Under the pieces are notes generated by a model, which made no database searches, was not told where the DNA came from, and saw only the letters and a list, made by a program, of their open reading frames with translations. This document shows positions 36,182-48,918 of a stretch of DNA of 64,000 bases, one piece after another. The position numbers were made by a program, and so were the translations under genes. Where the stretch lies: contig NZ_JAJQVM010000019.1 in the NCBI RefSeq assembly GCF_021234875.1, forward strand, positions 1 through 64,000. Direction: 5' to 3'. Within the stretch, counting starts at the first letter, position 1, and each line of letters opens with the position of its first letter. The DNA is from Marinibactrum halimedae (lineage in GTDB: Bacteria > Pseudomonadota > Gammaproteobacteria > Pseudomonadales > Cellvibrionaceae).

Positions 36182-37960
36182 ATGGATGATGCCAGTCACG
36201 CCAGAAAACCACAGGCAGTACCCTCTGAGCATCCATCCTCACAAAAGACGGACACCTGGCTTAGAAAGATTCAAAAATCGTCTACGTTACTGTTGCCAGG
36301 GCACCGAGACAGGCTCCTACAAGCCTTATCACGCAAAGCAGCCAATGCGAATAACATTGCCGACGCTGTGGCCAAAGATCTCGCCCTCTCAGCTTGGGTA
36401 TTCACCAAAACACATCGATTAATGGCAGCGAACCCCAACGGGCAATCGGAATCTCATAATCTTGCCCACGCCATCAGCTTGCTGGGTATTCCCGCACTTG
36501 AAGAGCAAGTACGCCGAAGCCAGGAACACAATCCCAAAGCACTGCAAGCCAATCTTGGGCTATGTAATGCGTTTGTGGATGCTGAGCTCGTACAAACCCT
36601 CTGGTCGACATTGTCTTCACCCAACCTATCGACATCGCCAATCAAACCCATCGGCGAGCCACATCTGCACCAATCGCAAAACCAGTCGGGCCAAAGCCTA
36701 TCGGGAGTAAACATAAACGCAGCAATCTTATTCAGTGCACCACTGTGGCAACTGTGGCACATACAACCCGGTGCTATGTTGGAACGAGAGCGACGATTTA
36801 TTGCGTTTCAGCGAAGCCCCGTCCAAGTGGAAAAACAGCTATTCCAATGTACGCTGGCGCAAATCTGCAATCACTATTTTTCAGACTCTCCTCTTTCCCA
36901 TGTTTGCGCTGACGCCTGGGCGTTTATCGGCACACTGCAACAAAATCCATTCGCTCAGCAACGCCATATTATCGGTGACTTCACAACCCCTGACTCGCCA
37001 CAACGTTCCACCGCGCCTGAAAGCTTGCAGCATCGATCCTCTCAATGCTTGGCATTGACCTATTTATGGGTGCGATCACTGCGAACGCACCCTCAACATC
37101 CTCACACCCAGCGTTGGCAACACTGGCTCGCTAACCAACTTACCCCACCATTGGAAGGCAACGATGCCCATCAACATGAATGGCTACACAAGCTGTGGAT
37201 AAACACCATCACCCAGTACACACTTGCACCCCAATTCCCGTTAGAAGCCCACCCTGCACGACATCTCATCAGCCATGGCGGTACGGTGGATTATCTATCG
37301 CCACTGCGTGATGCCCCCCTTCAGGCAGAAGGGCATCAAACAACAGCGCCCGCACAAGCTATAGCTATATCCAAAACAACATCCAAAACAACATTGAAAA
37401 CGGAGACGATAACACCGAAAAGCACAGCAAAGACCCGAAACAGCATTGTGCTGTCGCAACTTCAAAAACGCCTTAAAAACGGTATGCCGACTCTGCATTC
37501 ACTCATGCATGCACTGGTGAGCGGCCTCCATGAGGGGCTTGGGCTAGAAGTCTGTACACTCGCTCTACTCAATAGCCAACGAGATACTTTACGATGGTAT
37601 TACTATCAAGGTGTGACTCGGGACGACGAGTTAATCCAAACCTCACTGCCTTTTCCAAACGCAACAGGCGAGGTGTTCAATCAACTACTTGACAGTGACC
37701 CCCCAGAAGCCAACCAAGCGAGCGCTCTGTCATCCCGCTACCTTCAAGCCGTGCAGTGGCAGCACCTGAAAAAGTCGTTACCGGCACCATTACATGCCTT
37801 CGAGCGTCACGGAACTCTGTCTCTTGTCCCGATTCGACATTACCAGAAAGCCATCGGCATTCTTATGGCGACGCCAACAACCCCATCAGAGCACAAGCGT
37901 ATTATTCAGTTCTCGGCATTAACAACCAGTGCGTTACAACGCTTACGTCGACGTCAATAG
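36182..37960 (+). CDS. HDOD-domain protein with C-terminal GAF-like region (PA4955-like)
   Basis: A 592-residue protein. Residues about 25-105 fit an HDOD N-terminal segment: LPGHRDRLLQALSRKAANA, then DLALSAWVFTKTHRLM and AHAISLLGIPALEEQV. A central helical region follows (FSAPLWQLWHIQPGAM), and a low-complexity Lys/Thr linker at about 395-420 encoded partly by 12-bp repeats. The last 150 residues (GLGLEVCTLALLNSQRDTLRWYYYQG) look GAF-like. HDOD proteins are signalling scaffolds without enzymatic activity. In Pseudomonas aeruginosa the same position, between rsgA and the rhodanese/psd pair, holds a related protein. The start is uncertain by several codons. Ser and His content is unusually high. 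Confidence 0.75.
   Translation: MDDASHARKPQAVPSEHPSSQKTDTWLRKIQKSSTLLLPGHRDRLLQALSRKAANANNIADAVAKDLALSAWVFTKTHRLMAANPNGQSESHNLAHAISLLGIPALEEQVRRSQEHNPKALQANLGLCNAFVDAELVQTLWSTLSSPNLSTSPIKPIGEPHLHQSQNQSGQSLSGVNINAAILFSAPLWQLWHIQPGAMLERERRFIAFQRSPVQVEKQLFQCTLAQICNHYFSDSPLSHVCADAWAFIGTLQQNPFAQQRHIIGDFTTPDSPQRSTAPESLQHRSSQCLALTYLWVRSLRTHPQHPHTQRWQHWLANQLTPPLEGNDAHQHEWLHKLWINTITQYTLAPQFPLEAHPARHLISHGGTVDYLSPLRDAPLQAEGHQTTAPAQAIAISKTTSKTTLKTETITPKSTAKTRNSIVLSQLQKRLKNGMPTLHSLMHALVSGLHEGLGLEVCTLALLNSQRDTLRWYYYQGVTRDDELIQTSLPFPNATGEVFNQLLDSDPPEANQASALSSRYLQAVQWQHLKKSLPAPLHAFERHGTLSLVPIRHYQKAIGILMATPTTPSEHKRIIQFSALTTSALQRLRRRQ
37369..37392 (+). repeat. 12-bp duplication in the HDOD-protein linker
   Basis: ATCCAAAACAAC twice in tandem, with a third degenerate unit after it; it encodes SKTT repeats in a Lys/Thr-rich linker. 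Confidence 0.7.
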
Positions 37961-38036
37961 CGATTAGGGAAATCAATATCATTGTCATACAATGACGACC
38001 TAACTGTTATTCTTCATTCCGCCACAAGAGTGCGTT

Positions 38037-38861
38037 ATGTCTTCACTTCCATTACTCATCGAACCCGCAGAACTGGCATCACTCCTTGAACAAGGGAAAG
38101 CCGACTCTCAACCGTCTACCTTGTTAATTATCGACCTCTGCCAAGAAGCCCAATACCATGCCGGACACCTTCCTGGTGCCATTTATGTCTCTCCTCGATC
38201 ACTGGTGGCAGGCACGCCGCCAGCGCCAGGAAAACTGCCTAACGAAGAACAACTGACACAACTGGCAAGGCAAATTGGTCTGACGCCAAACACCCATGTG
38301 ATTGCTTACGACGACGAAGGCGGCGGCTGGGCTGGGCGTTTTTTATGGACGCTGGAAATCATTGGCCACCATAAATTCAGCTACCTCAACGGTGGGCTAC
38401 ATGCTTGGGCCGGTGAAAGCTTGCCCATGGAAAATACCGTCAATACAGCCACACCCAGCGACTATGATATCGCACTCAATTTCACACCCAGAGCCACTGT
38501 CGAGAGTATTCTTTCAGGCCTTGAAAGTCATAACCTTATGGTGTGGGACGCCCGTGGCGCCGATGAGTATCGTGGTGAGAAAGTCCTAGCAGCCAAAGGC
38601 GGCCATATTCCTGGTGCTATTCACTGTGAATGGACCGAGCTCATGGATCGCAATGCCCATTTGAAAATTCGTCGCGATGCACGGGAATATCTGCAACAAA
38701 AAGGTATCGATGGAAGCCTACCCATCGCCACCCATTGCCAATCTCATCATCGTTCTGGTTTTACCTATTTGGTTGGCAAAATCCTTGGGTTTGAAATGCA
38801 AGGCTATGACGGTTCATGGTCTGAATGGGGTAACCACCCCGATACCCCTGTTGAACGCTGA
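38037..38861 (+). CDS. rhdA: Thiosulfate sulfurtransferase (rhodanese), two-domain
   Basis: A 274-residue protein with two rhodanese domains (about 5-130 inactive, 150-270 active). The catalytic cysteine is C234 in HCQSHHRSG, the form of active-site loop known from Azotobacter/Pseudomonas RhdA (CQTHHRS), with S for T. It transfers sulfane sulfur from thiosulfate or related donors to thiols. It lies between the HDOD gene and psd, the conserved Pseudomonas order. Confidence 0.92.
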   Translation: MSSLPLLIEPAELASLLEQGKADSQPSTLLIIDLCQEAQYHAGHLPGAIYVSPRSLVAGTPPAPGKLPNEEQLTQLARQIGLTPNTHVIAYDDEGGGWAGRFLWTLEIIGHHKFSYLNGGLHAWAGESLPMENTVNTATPSDYDIALNFTPRATVESILSGLESHNLMVWDARGADEYRGEKVLAAKGGHIPGAIHCEWTELMDRNAHLKIRRDAREYLQQKGIDGSLPIATHCQSHHRSGFTYLVGKILGFEMQGYDGSWSEWGNHPDTPVER

Positions 38862-38897
38862 TTCCTTGGCCCGACTTCTTTCCCTTAGTCTGACTTT

Positions 38898-38945
38898 TTA
38901 AAAGAGATACAGATTAAAAGAAACACCGATTAAAAGAGACACCGA
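38898..38945 (+). repeat. Three 16-bp tandem repeats ending at the psd start codon
   Basis: Units TTAAAAGAGATACAGA, TTAAAAGAAACACCGA and TTAAAAGAGACACCGA run head to tail, and the ATG of psd follows at once. Each carries an AAAAGA(G/A)A purine tract that could serve as a ribosome binding site; the one at 38933-38938 is the closest to the ATG. Confidence 0.85.
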
Positions 38946-39809
38946 ATGAACGAAAAACTTTTTGCGGCACTGCAATATTTCACGCCTCAAACAACTCTAT
39001 CGCGCGCCGCAGGCTGGATGGCAGAAACCCACATTAGCGCTATTAAAAACCCCTTTACCCGTTGGTTTGTCAAACAATTTGATGTGAACATGAGTGAAGC
39101 GGTAGAGGAAGATCCAACTGCCTACCCAAGCTTCAACGCCTTTTTCACCCGCGAATTAAAAGAAGGGGCTCGTCCTTTTGACTCAAGCCCCCATGCTCTT
39201 ATCAGCCCCGCCGACGGTGCCATCAGCCAAATTGGCGCCATTGAATCAGGCCGTATTTTTCAAGCCAAAGGGCAATCGTTTACAGCATCTGAGCTGGTGG
39301 GCGGCAATCCGGAATGGGCAAAGCCTTTTAATTTTGGCCAATTTTCTACCATTTATTTGTCCCCTAAAGACTACCACCGCGTCCATATGCCCATCGCCGG
39401 TACTCTGAAACGGATGGTGCACATCCCAGGAGACCTGTTTTCGGTAAACAACGCCACCGCAAATCAAGTACCACGCTTATTTGCACGCAACGAACGCGTT
39501 GCCTGCTTCTTTGATACGGAATACGGAGAAATGGTCATGGTGTTGGTGGGCGCGATGATTGTAGCCAGTATTGAGACTGTATGGGCAGGCTTAGTCACAC
39601 CACAAAAGAAAGTCGTCCGCACCTGGGATTACGAATCAGATCCGATTCACTTAGAAAAAGGCGCAGAAATGGGCCGATTCAAATTAGGCTCTACCGTAGT
39701 GATGCTCTTCGAGCCTGGGAAAATCGATTGGTGTAAAAAATTAGAGCATGGCTCTCCTTTAAAAATGGGCGAAACCATTGCGAATAAAATCATTGATCAA
39801 AAAAGTTGA
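38946..39809 (+). CDS. psd: Phosphatidylserine decarboxylase proenzyme
   Basis: A 287-residue inner-membrane-associated enzyme that makes phosphatidylethanolamine. The self-cleavage motif LGST has the G248-S249 bond, whose Ser becomes the pyruvoyl group. Catalytic-triad residues D90 (SPADG) and H147 (KDYHRVHMP) are present. Length is normal for the bacterial type. Its 5' leader is a triplicated 16-bp repeat. It follows the rhodanese gene in the same orientation. Confidence 0.97.
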   Translation: MNEKLFAALQYFTPQTTLSRAAGWMAETHISAIKNPFTRWFVKQFDVNMSEAVEEDPTAYPSFNAFFTRELKEGARPFDSSPHALISPADGAISQIGAIESGRIFQAKGQSFTASELVGGNPEWAKPFNFGQFSTIYLSPKDYHRVHMPIAGTLKRMVHIPGDLFSVNNATANQVPRLFARNERVACFFDTEYGEMVMVLVGAMIVASIETVWAGLVTPQKKVVRTWDYESDPIHLEKGAEMGRFKLGSTVVMLFEPGKIDWCKKLEHGSPLKMGETIANKIIDQKS

Positions 39810-39907
39810 TGGAAAATAAATCATCAATCTGAAGTGAATCACCAACATCAAAACATGGCGCAAGGACGCGTCAAAAAAATCTTTGCACAGAGAGGTTAAA
39901 ATTAGCG

Positions 39908-41287
39908 TTACCGTTTAAAAAAAGAAAAAAGACCTTTTTTCGGTTTTACCATTTGCGAAAAAATATATTTGTCACGAATAGCATTAACGTCCACATCGTA
40001 ACTGCCCGGCTCTAGATCACGAGCAATTTCAATCATTTCCACTTCGTAGCGCGTCTTTTTCCCTTCATCAATTTGCTTTTGTTTATTTCGTTCATCCACC
40101 GCCAAATCCAGTAACACCGGCTTGGGCAAGCGCTGCTTGAAAGAATCCAATACCACCATGACTTTGGGCTTCAAACGACGAGAAAAATTCTGCTCCACTA
40201 CAACACCGACTTCACCTGTGGACAATTCCACCAACGTACCCGTCGGATATAAACCAATCGCACGAATGAATTCCACGACCAACTCTTCCTGAAATTCAAT
40301 ATCGCGAAGTTCATACAATTTGGCGACCGCCTTTGAAGGCGACATCGGGTGTTTTTGGTCTCGTGGGTTGGTGGTGTAATCGTAAAACGTCACAATGCCC
40401 GCAATTTTTCCCAACAAAGGAATCTTATCGCCACGCAAGTGCTGCGGAAACCCACTACCGTTTATACGTTCACAATGCGTTTTCACTACAGAAATCACTC
40501 GGGGTTCTACACCCGAGGTATTTCGTAACATTTCAACGCCTTTATCAACGAAGGATTCAAACACTTGCACTTCATCAGGGGAGCGTAATTGTTTTGCCAA
40601 AAGGTCACGAGACAATTGTGTCTTACCCACATCTTTTAGCAATACACCCATCGATAAAGTCTCTAAATCACTCTTGGGCAATCCGATGTGACGACCAAAA
40701 AGAATGGCCCATACTGAAGAGCGAACAACGTGGGCATAGGTATATTCATCCACTTCCTGTACACGAGAGAGCCACGTAAACGCATCGGGGTTACGCAGTA
40801 CGCTATCCACCATTTGGCTGGCATAACGCTTAGTTTCATGAATAGGTACATCACCGCCTTCACCAATGTGCTGCATTACCTCTGACACTGCTCGATACAT
40901 GCGTGAATGCAACTGCTGGGCGCCCGATAATTCCACTTTTAACGGCTGGGTAAACTCACCGTATACTCCGCCACGAATTTTTAATGGCCCCACTTGAATA
41001 TTGGCTCGCTCATGCTTTGCAGAGCGAGCTTGTTTTGGGCTAAGAATACCGGGTTTATTAGGAGCAACAGGGGCGGCGGAATGTTTGACTGAGACCACAC
41101 CACGGCCTTTTGCCACATCAATATAAACATGCTTACAGTGAATTTTTAACTCGCGAATTTCATCCAAATCACGAACGTAAAAGCCCTGTAAAGGGAAGGG
41201 CGTTTGCGTCCACGGGCGATCCAGCCCAGACACAAACATGCCTACAACCAATTCATTAACATCCACCTTAACTTGTTTTACGCCCAA
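39908..41287 (-). CDS. Degenerate HD-GYP protein with DUF3391 domain
   Basis: A 459-residue protein. I use a TTG start at 41287 (GGGAG 5 bases upstream), which gives GVKQVKVDVNELVVGMFV, the usual beginning of the DUF3391 domain found before HD-GYP. The HD-GYP domain (about 180-350) is altered: the HD dyad reads KD (LLKDVGK), the later H of the Hx4G motif reads VDKG, and HHE reads HCE, while GSGFP keeps the GYP position. Several metal ligands of c-di-GMP phosphodiesterases are thus missing, so it is probably a sensor or inactive. It is convergent to psd and upstream of nothing on its own strand. Confidence 0.88.
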   Translation of the reverse strand: MGVKQVKVDVNELVVGMFVSGLDRPWTQTPFPLQGFYVRDLDEIRELKIHCKHVYIDVAKGRGVVSVKHSAAPVAPNKPGILSPKQARSAKHERANIQVGPLKIRGGVYGEFTQPLKVELSGAQQLHSRMYRAVSEVMQHIGEGGDVPIHETKRYASQMVDSVLRNPDAFTWLSRVQEVDEYTYAHVVRSSVWAILFGRHIGLPKSDLETLSMGVLLKDVGKTQLSRDLLAKQLRSPDEVQVFESFVDKGVEMLRNTSGVEPRVISVVKTHCERINGSGFPQHLRGDKIPLLGKIAGIVTFYDYTTNPRDQKHPMSPSKAVAKLYELRDIEFQEELVVEFIRAIGLYPTGTLVELSTGEVGVVVEQNFSRRLKPKVMVVLDSFKQRLPKPVLLDLAVDERNKQKQIDEGKKTRYEVEMIEIARDLEPGSYDVDVNAIRDKYIFSQMVKPKKGLFSFFKR

Positions 41288-41589
41288 CGTAGCTCCCTCA
41301 TGGTCGATCGACAAAGATCAATCATCATCGGGTTACCCATAAATACCTCTCACAGAGGGACTCAAATTATGGCCCGAAATGTTATTTATATAATAAATAT
41401 GAACGCGAAGTCATCTAATCGCCACAGCTATCTTCAGCATAAAAACGCTCACACGAAGATGACTCAACAATACACTTACAGTGTAGAAAAGGATAAAGGT
41501 CTTTGTAAGGCGGTAAACTGAGTCTACCGCCACTCAATCAAGGGCCAACAGAGCCAAAATAACCCGCTCTAGCTGCACTCTATGTTCGA

Positions 41590-42654
41590 TCAACGATGAT
41601 AGGATTCCGACAACTCATGCACAGCATTGATGAAAGCCCCGGCATGTTCTGGATCCACTTCAGGCGTAATTCCATGGCCTAAATTAAAGACATGGCCACT
41701 CCCCTGACCAAACCTCGATAAAATCCGGCCCACCTCTTCCCGAATACGCTCAGGTTTTGCGTACAAAATGGAAGGGTCCATATTGCCTTGCAGGGCCACT
41801 TGACCGCCGACTCTCGCACGAGCATCACCGATGTCACAAGTCCAATCAAGCCCCAAGCAATCAGGCCCGGCCTCTGCCATGGATTCTAACCAAAGACCTC
41901 CGCCCTTGGTAAATAGAATGGACGGGACTCTACGCCCTTCACGCTCTTTAATTAAACCACTGACAATCTTTTTCATCGGCTTTAAAGAAAACTCTTGGTA
42001 AGCGTCGGCCGATAACGCCCCCCCCCAAGAATCAAAAATTTGAACCGCCTGGGCACCGGCTTCAATTTGCGCGTTCAAATAAGCGGTAACGGAATCTGCC
42101 AACACATCCAATAGCTGCGCAAATACTTCAGGCTCGTTATACATCATCGCTTTCGTTTTACGATAATCTTTGCTGGAACCCCCTTCAACCATATAAGTGG
42201 CCAATGTCCATGGGCTACCCGAGAAACCAATCAGTGGCACTCGACCATTCAGCTCTCTGCGGATAGTACTGACCGCATCAATGACGTATCCAAGATCCTT
42301 GACTGGATCAACAATACTCAATGACTCAATGTCCGCAGCGGTAGAAATGGACTTTTTAAACCTCGGGCCTTCCCCGGTTTCGAAATACAAACCCAAACCC
42401 ATCGCATCCGGTATCGTTAAAATATCAGAGAACAAGATGGCCGCATCCAGAGGGTAGCGCTCCAAAGGTTGCAAAGTTACCTCACACGCGAGCTCAGGGT
42501 TCATACACAAGCTCATGAAATCTCCTGCTTTCGAGCGTGTTGCTCTATATTCTGGAAGATAACGGCCCGCTTGGCGCATCATCCATACGGGGGTAACGTC
42601 CACCGGCTCACGCATCAATGCGCGTAAAAAGCGATCATTTTTTAGTTCTGTCAT
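41590..42654 (-). CDS. hemE: Uroporphyrinogen decarboxylase
   Basis: A 354-residue enzyme of heme synthesis that removes four carboxyl groups to give coproporphyrinogen III. Signatures [16 protein letters not shown] (N-terminal), [13 protein letters not shown] and [16 protein letters not shown] are present; catalytic Asp is in the second. The length equals E. coli HemE (354). It is downstream of gltD in the same orientation, separated by the gltD terminator. The 275 bases before the HD-GYP gene (41315-41589) show no gene. Confidence 0.98.
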   Translation of the reverse strand: MTELKNDRFLRALMREPVDVTPVWMMRQAGRYLPEYRATRSKAGDFMSLCMNPELACEVTLQPLERYPLDAAILFSDILTIPDAMGLGLYFETGEGPRFKKSISTAADIESLSIVDPVKDLGYVIDAVSTIRRELNGRVPLIGFSGSPWTLATYMVEGGSSKDYRKTKAMMYNEPEVFAQLLDVLADSVTAYLNAQIEAGAQAVQIFDSWGGALSADAYQEFSLKPMKKIVSGLIKEREGRRVPSILFTKGGGLWLESMAEAGPDCLGLDWTCDIGDARARVGGQVALQGNMDPSILYAKPERIREEVGRILSRFGQGSGHVFNLGHGITPEVDPEHAGAFINAVHELSESYHR

Positions 42655-42703
42655 TTCGCTGCCAACCTAATTTGTTGATTCCTAATACGGTTTAACCATA
42701 AGA

Positions 42704-42728
42704 AAACGGGGGCCAATGGCCCCCGTTT
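42704..42728 (-). terminator. Terminator of gltBD
   Basis: A perfect 11-base-pair stem AAACGGGGGCC/GGCCCCCGTTT with a 3-base loop; leftward it continues as TTCTTATGG. It is 13 bases after gltD. Confidence 0.85.
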
Positions 42729-42740
42729 CGTCATTCCCCT

Positions 42741-44165
<1,425 letters not shown>

Positions 44166-44241
44166 TCACCTTTTCTCGTGGCTCACCCTAGGCCGTCGAA
44201 ACGACCAGCGCCTTGTTTATGAGGAAGTCAGGGCCGCCCGG

Positions 44242-47200
44242 CTATTCGCCGCGCTTCGTTACCCTGTCCAACAAGCTGGCCAAATCGGCCGCTTTGGGTT
44301 TTACCAACCAGAATCGACCCAGGTAGTCTTCAAAGTCATCGAGGATCTCCTGGCCCCACGCACTGCCCGTTTCAGCAACAAATTCTTCAATCACACCACG
44401 CAGATGGTTACGATGTCCTTCTGTTGCTTCACGATTAATGCGTTGAATATCGATCAATTCATGGTTATAGCGATCTACGAACGCGTTGTTCTTATCTAGC
44501 ACGTACGCAAAACCACCGGTCATACCAGCACCGAAATTCACACCGGTATCACCCAGTACTGTGACGACACCGCCAGTCATATACTCACAGCAATGATCAC
44601 CAGCACCTTCTACCACCACATGGGCACCCGAGTTACGGACGCCACAGCGCTCACCGGCCCTACCCGCTGCATATAACTTCCCGCCAGTGGCGCCATACAA
44701 ACAGGTATTACCCATAATGCTGGTGGTGTTGGTTTTGAAACTGGAAACTTTCGGTGGGCAAATCACAATTTTACCACCGGCCATGCCTTTACCCACATAA
44801 TCGTTGGCGTCGCCTTCGAGATACAGCTCCAAACCGCCAGCATTCCAGACACCGAAGCTCTGCCCCGCAATACCCGTTAAATTCAGTTTGATCGGTGCCT
44901 CGGCCATGCCTTGGTTACCGTGACGTTTGGCAATTTCACCACTTACACGAGCACCAATTGAGCGATCACAGTTGGTGATGTGGAAATCAAATTCCCCTCC
45001 CGACTTAGATTCAATCGATGGAAGCACTGCTGCCACGATCTCTTCGGCTTTTTGACCTTCATCGTAGGGCTTATTTCGCTCAACCTGACAAGAATCAGGT
45101 TTGGACTGTAAGAAACTATCTGTGTGGATAATTCGGCTTAAATCCAATTTTTTGTGCTGCTCTGTCGAGCCATCAATCACTTTAAGGAGGTCCACGCGAC
45201 CAACAAGCTCTTCCAAGGAACGAACACCCAATGTAGCCATCCACTCACGGGCTTCCTCGGCAACAAACTTAAAGAAATTCATGGCCATATTCACCGTGCC
45301 AATGTAATGATCACGACGAAGATCATCTCTCTGAGTGGCTACACCGGTAGCACAATTATTGAGATGACAAATTCTCAGATATTTACAACCCAACGCCACC
45401 ATCGGAGCAGTTCCGAACCCGAAGCTCTCTGCACCCAAAATAGCCGCCTTGATCACATCTAACCCTGTTTTCAATCCACCATCAGTCTGTACTCGTACTT
45501 TATCGCGCAAATCATTCGCTTTCAGAGTTTGATGCGTCTCAGATAAGCCAAGCTCCCAAGGGGAACCCGCATAACGGATCGAAGTTAAAGGGCTCGCTGC
45601 CGTACCGCCATCGTATCCAGAAATCGTGATCAAATCGGCATAGGCTTTTGCCACACCTGCCGCGATGGTACCGACACCAGGACGAGAAACTAACTTGACC
45701 GAAACCAGTGCATTCGGATTCACTTGCTTCAAGTCATAAATCAGCTGCGCCAAGTCTTCAATAGAATAAATATCATGGTGGGGCGGGGGTGAAATCAAGG
45801 TCACACCCGGCACAGAATAACGCAGCCGTGCGATCAATTTATTGACTTTACCGCCGGGTAACTGGCCACCTTCACCAGGCTTAGCGCCCTGAGCCACCTT
45901 AATTTGCAATACATCAGCGTTGACCAGATAGTGTGGTGTCACACCAAAACGACCTGATGCAATTTGTTTGATTTTCGAGACTCGATTGGTGCCAAACCTC
46001 GCTGGGTCTTCACCACCTTCACCAGAATTAGAACGACCTCCTAAGGTGTTCATCGCCTCCGCTAAAGCTTCATGGGCCTCTGGCGACAACGCGCCTAAAG
46101 ACATCGCTGCAGAATCAAAACGTCGTACGATCGCCTCAATGGGTTCAACTTCATTAACGTCAATTGATTGCAGATCGTCTTTAAAACCCAATAAATCACG
46201 GAGTGTGGCGGTTGGACGGTTATTCACAAGCTCAGCCACATCACGCCATGCACTGTAGTCACCGGATTTCACCGCACGGTGCATAGCTTGAACCACATCT
46301 GGATTGTACGCATGGTATTCCTGACCATGGACATACTTGAGTAAACCGCCTTGAGCAATAGGTTTACGATTAATCCACGCGTTGGCCGCCAATAAGCGCT
46401 GTGCGTCTTCCAAGTCTGAAAAATCCGCACCTTGAATACGGCTGGGCGTGCCAACAAAGCACAGATCAACCACCTCGTCTGCCAAGCCAACCGCCTCAAA
46501 TAGCTGAGCACCACGATATGACGCTACCGTGGAAATACCCATCTTCGATAGGATTTTCAACAACCCTTTGTTGAGTCCTCGGCGATAATTTTTATAGGCG
46601 GAATCGGTATCCACCATTAACTCACCGGTCTCGATTAAGTCATTGAGGAGGTAGTAACTCAGATATGGGAATACTGCTGTGGCACCAAAGCCTACCAACG
46701 CCGCCACTTGGTGTGGGTCTCGTGCCGTTGCGGTTTCCACAAGCAGATTAGACTCACAGCGCAAACCGGTATTGGTCAAATGATGATGAACTGCTCCGGT
46801 GGCGAGTAAGGCATGAATGGGCAATTGCCCTTGTTCAATACCATTATCGGTCAAAACAAGAATAACGCGGCCATCTCGAACGGCGGCTTCGGCATCCGCA
46901 CAAAGCTTTTCGATAGCCTGTTTTAAGTTAAGCTGGCTTGGGTCGTACATCAATGGCAGTTGGATCGCCTCATAACCGGGGCGCGATACATCCAACAAGG
47001 TACGGAATTTTGCAGGTGATAAAACAGGCGAAGTCAGAATAATTCGATCAGCATGGTGTTCGGTTTGATCATACACCGACAACTCACGCCCAATACACGT
47101 CTCCAAAGACATAACGATCGCTTCCCGCAATGGGTCGATCGGTGGGTTGGTCACCTGTGCAAATTGCTGACGGAAATAATCATAGGGACTACGTAATTGG

Positions 47201-48690
47201 CCCGAAAGAACGGCCATCGGCGTGTCATCGCCCATGGAGCCTACGGCTTCTTGACCACCTTCGGCCAGAGGGCGTAGCACCTGATCTCGCTCTTCAAAGC
47301 TGACTTGGAACATTTTCATGTTCACTTTAAGTGCTTCAGCATCCATGGCGTTTTCCGCCACATCCGCTTCTAAGGTCGATTCAATACGTAACGCATTCTT
47401 GCGCATCCATTTTTTATACGGGTGGCTGTCTTTCAATTGACGATCTACATCTTCGGTATGGAAAAGCTCGCCAGTCTCTGTGTCTACTGAAAGAATCTGA
47501 CCCGGCCCTAAACGCCCTTTAGCAACAACATCTTCAGGCTTGTAATCGTAGACACCGACTTCAGACGCGACCGTAATCACGTCGTCTTTTGTAATGACCC
47601 AACGGGATGGACGCAAACCATTACGATCGAGCGTACACACGGCATAGCGGCCATCGGTAATCACCAAGCCTGCCGGGCCATCCCAAGGCTCGATGTGCAT
47701 GGAATTGTATTCGTAAAAGGCACGCAGGTTGGAGTCCATGTTCTCCACATTCTGCCATGCAGGCGGCACCAACATACGCACCGCTCGATGGAGCTCCATA
47801 CCGCCTGTCAACAATACTTCTAACATGTTGTCCAAGCTGGAGGAATCTGACCCTTCTCGGTTTACCAACGGAGTGATGTCTTCAACATTGGGTAGCAAAT
47901 CGCTGACAAATTTCGGCGTCCTCGCTACAGACCAGTTGCGATTGCCCATAACGGTATTAATCTCACCGTTGTGCGCCAAATAGCGGAACGGCTGAGCCAA
48001 TGGCCAACGAGGCAAGGTATTAGTGGAGAAGCGCTGGTGGAAAACACAGATGGCGGTTTCTAAATCAGCATCGGCAAGGTCAAGGTAGAACTTGTCCAAG
48101 TCCACCGGCATCATCAAGCCTTTGTAAGAGATCACTTTGGTGCTAAGGCTTGCGATATAAAAGCTTTCGTCGCCAAATAGACGTTTTTCAATTTTTCGAC
48201 GAGCCACATACAGTCTGGCGCTGAGCTGCTGCTCAGTTAAACCAATACCACTGGCAAAAACATGGAAGAAGGAAGGAAGGGATTCTAAAGCGATAGGACC
48301 AAGGCAACTAGGGTCGACAGGAACCTCTCGCCAGCCATGCACCTTAATGCCTTGAGCTTCAAATTCTTCATTGGCGATAGTTTGAGCCGATTTGGCTTTC
48401 TCACTATCGGAATCCAACATTACCGATCCTACGGCATACAATTGCGGTAGATCGATATCCAGGGCACTTTTCGCGACTTTGCGAAGAAAAGCATCAGGCT
48501 TTTGCAACAGCAAACCACAACCATCACCCGTTTTCCCATCTGCGGCGATACCACCACGGTGGGTCATGCACGTTAAAGCTTCGATAGCAGTCTTCAGCAA
48601 ACGATGGCTTGGCTCACCCTTCAGGTGGGCAATTAACCCAAAACCACAGTTGTCTTTAAACTCATCCAAGCTATAGAGGCCATTACTCAT
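44242..48690 (-). CDS. gltB: Glutamate synthase large subunit
   Basis: A 1482-residue enzyme converting glutamine and 2-oxoglutarate to two glutamates. A 14-residue propeptide precedes the catalytic C15 (DNCGFGL), the nucleophile of the glutaminase domain (15-430). The central and FMN-binding synthase domains follow, with the 3Fe-4S cluster motif [12 protein letters not shown], and a C-terminal beta-helix domain (GXGMAGG type repeats). Length matches bacterial GltB. It heads gltBD; the upstream terminator belongs to the damX-like gene. Confidence 0.98.
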   Translation of the reverse strand: MSNGLYSLDEFKDNCGFGLIAHLKGEPSHRLLKTAIEALTCMTHRGGIAADGKTGDGCGLLLQKPDAFLRKVAKSALDIDLPQLYAVGSVMLDSDSEKAKSAQTIANEEFEAQGIKVHGWREVPVDPSCLGPIALESLPSFFHVFASGIGLTEQQLSARLYVARRKIEKRLFGDESFYIASLSTKVISYKGLMMPVDLDKFYLDLADADLETAICVFHQRFSTNTLPRWPLAQPFRYLAHNGEINTVMGNRNWSVARTPKFVSDLLPNVEDITPLVNREGSDSSSLDNMLEVLLTGGMELHRAVRMLVPPAWQNVENMDSNLRAFYEYNSMHIEPWDGPAGLVITDGRYAVCTLDRNGLRPSRWVITKDDVITVASEVGVYDYKPEDVVAKGRLGPGQILSVDTETGELFHTEDVDRQLKDSHPYKKWMRKNALRIESTLEADVAENAMDAEALKVNMKMFQVSFEERDQVLRPLAEGGQEAVGSMGDDTPMAVLSGQLRSPYDYFRQQFAQVTNPPIDPLREAIVMSLETCIGRELSVYDQTEHHADRIILTSPVLSPAKFRTLLDVSRPGYEAIQLPLMYDPSQLNLKQAIEKLCADAEAAVRDGRVILVLTDNGIEQGQLPIHALLATGAVHHHLTNTGLRCESNLLVETATARDPHQVAALVGFGATAVFPYLSYYLLNDLIETGELMVDTDSAYKNYRRGLNKGLLKILSKMGISTVASYRGAQLFEAVGLADEVVDLCFVGTPSRIQGADFSDLEDAQRLLAANAWINRKPIAQGGLLKYVHGQEYHAYNPDVVQAMHRAVKSGDYSAWRDVAELVNNRPTATLRDLLGFKDDLQSIDVNEVEPIEAIVRRFDSAAMSLGALSPEAHEALAEAMNTLGGRSNSGEGGEDPARFGTNRVSKIKQIASGRFGVTPHYLVNADVLQIKVAQGAKPGEGGQLPGGKVNKLIARLRYSVPGVTLISPPPHHDIYSIEDLAQLIYDLKQVNPNALVSVKLVSRPGVGTIAAGVAKAYADLITISGYDGGTAASPLTSIRYAGSPWELGLSETHQTLKANDLRDKVRVQTDGGLKTGLDVIKAAILGAESFGFGTAPMVALGCKYLRICHLNNCATGVATQRDDLRRDHYIGTVNMAMNFFKFVAEEAREWMATLGVRSLEELVGRVDLLKVIDGSTEQHKKLDLSRIIHTDSFLQSKPDSCQVERNKPYDEGQKAEEIVAAVLPSIESKSGGEFDFHITNCDRSIGARVSGEIAKRHGNQGMAEAPIKLNLTGIAGQSFGVWNAGGLELYLEGDANDYVGKGMAGGKIVICPPKVSSFKTNTTSIMGNTCLYGATGGKLYAAGRAGERCGVRNSGAHVVVEGAGDHCCEYMTGGVVTVLGDTGVNFGAGMTGGFAYVLDKNNAFVDRYNHELIDIQRINREATEGHRNHLRGVIEEFVAETGSAWGQEILDDFEDYLGRFWLVKPKAADLASLLDRVTKRGE

Positions 48691-48794
48691 AGACGGTCTC
48701 TCTTTTTACTCAGGTTACACACGTTTTTTGTTTGTTGTTGTCCCTATCGATGTCCTTTAAATGACATCAATTGCTTTTCCTCTTCCCTGAGACC

Positions 48795-48820
48795 AAAAAG
48801 CCCCGGAAACGGGGCTTTTT
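48795..48820 (-). terminator. Terminator of the damX-like gene
   Basis: A perfect 11-base-pair stem AAAAAGCCCCG/CGGGGCTTTTT with loop GAAA, T tract on both strands. It lies about 100 bases after the damX-like stop and 130 before the gltB start. Confidence 0.9.
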
Positions 48821-48918
48821 CTAAATGGGCGCTGAATGTTACTCGCAGTATTTGACCTTGGCAAGACAGCGCCGTTCCAATCATCGTCTAAAAAATCAAA
48901 AAACCGTCGAAAGGTGAT

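Noticed and set aside
41204-41521. Forward 105-residue ORF before hemE
   Set aside because: It overlaps the 5' end of the HD-GYP gene and shows no family, ribosome site or codon pattern of its own.
41508-41530. Stem GGCGGTA/TACCGCC downstream of hemE as a terminator
   Set aside because: No T tract follows on the leftward strand, so I do not call it.
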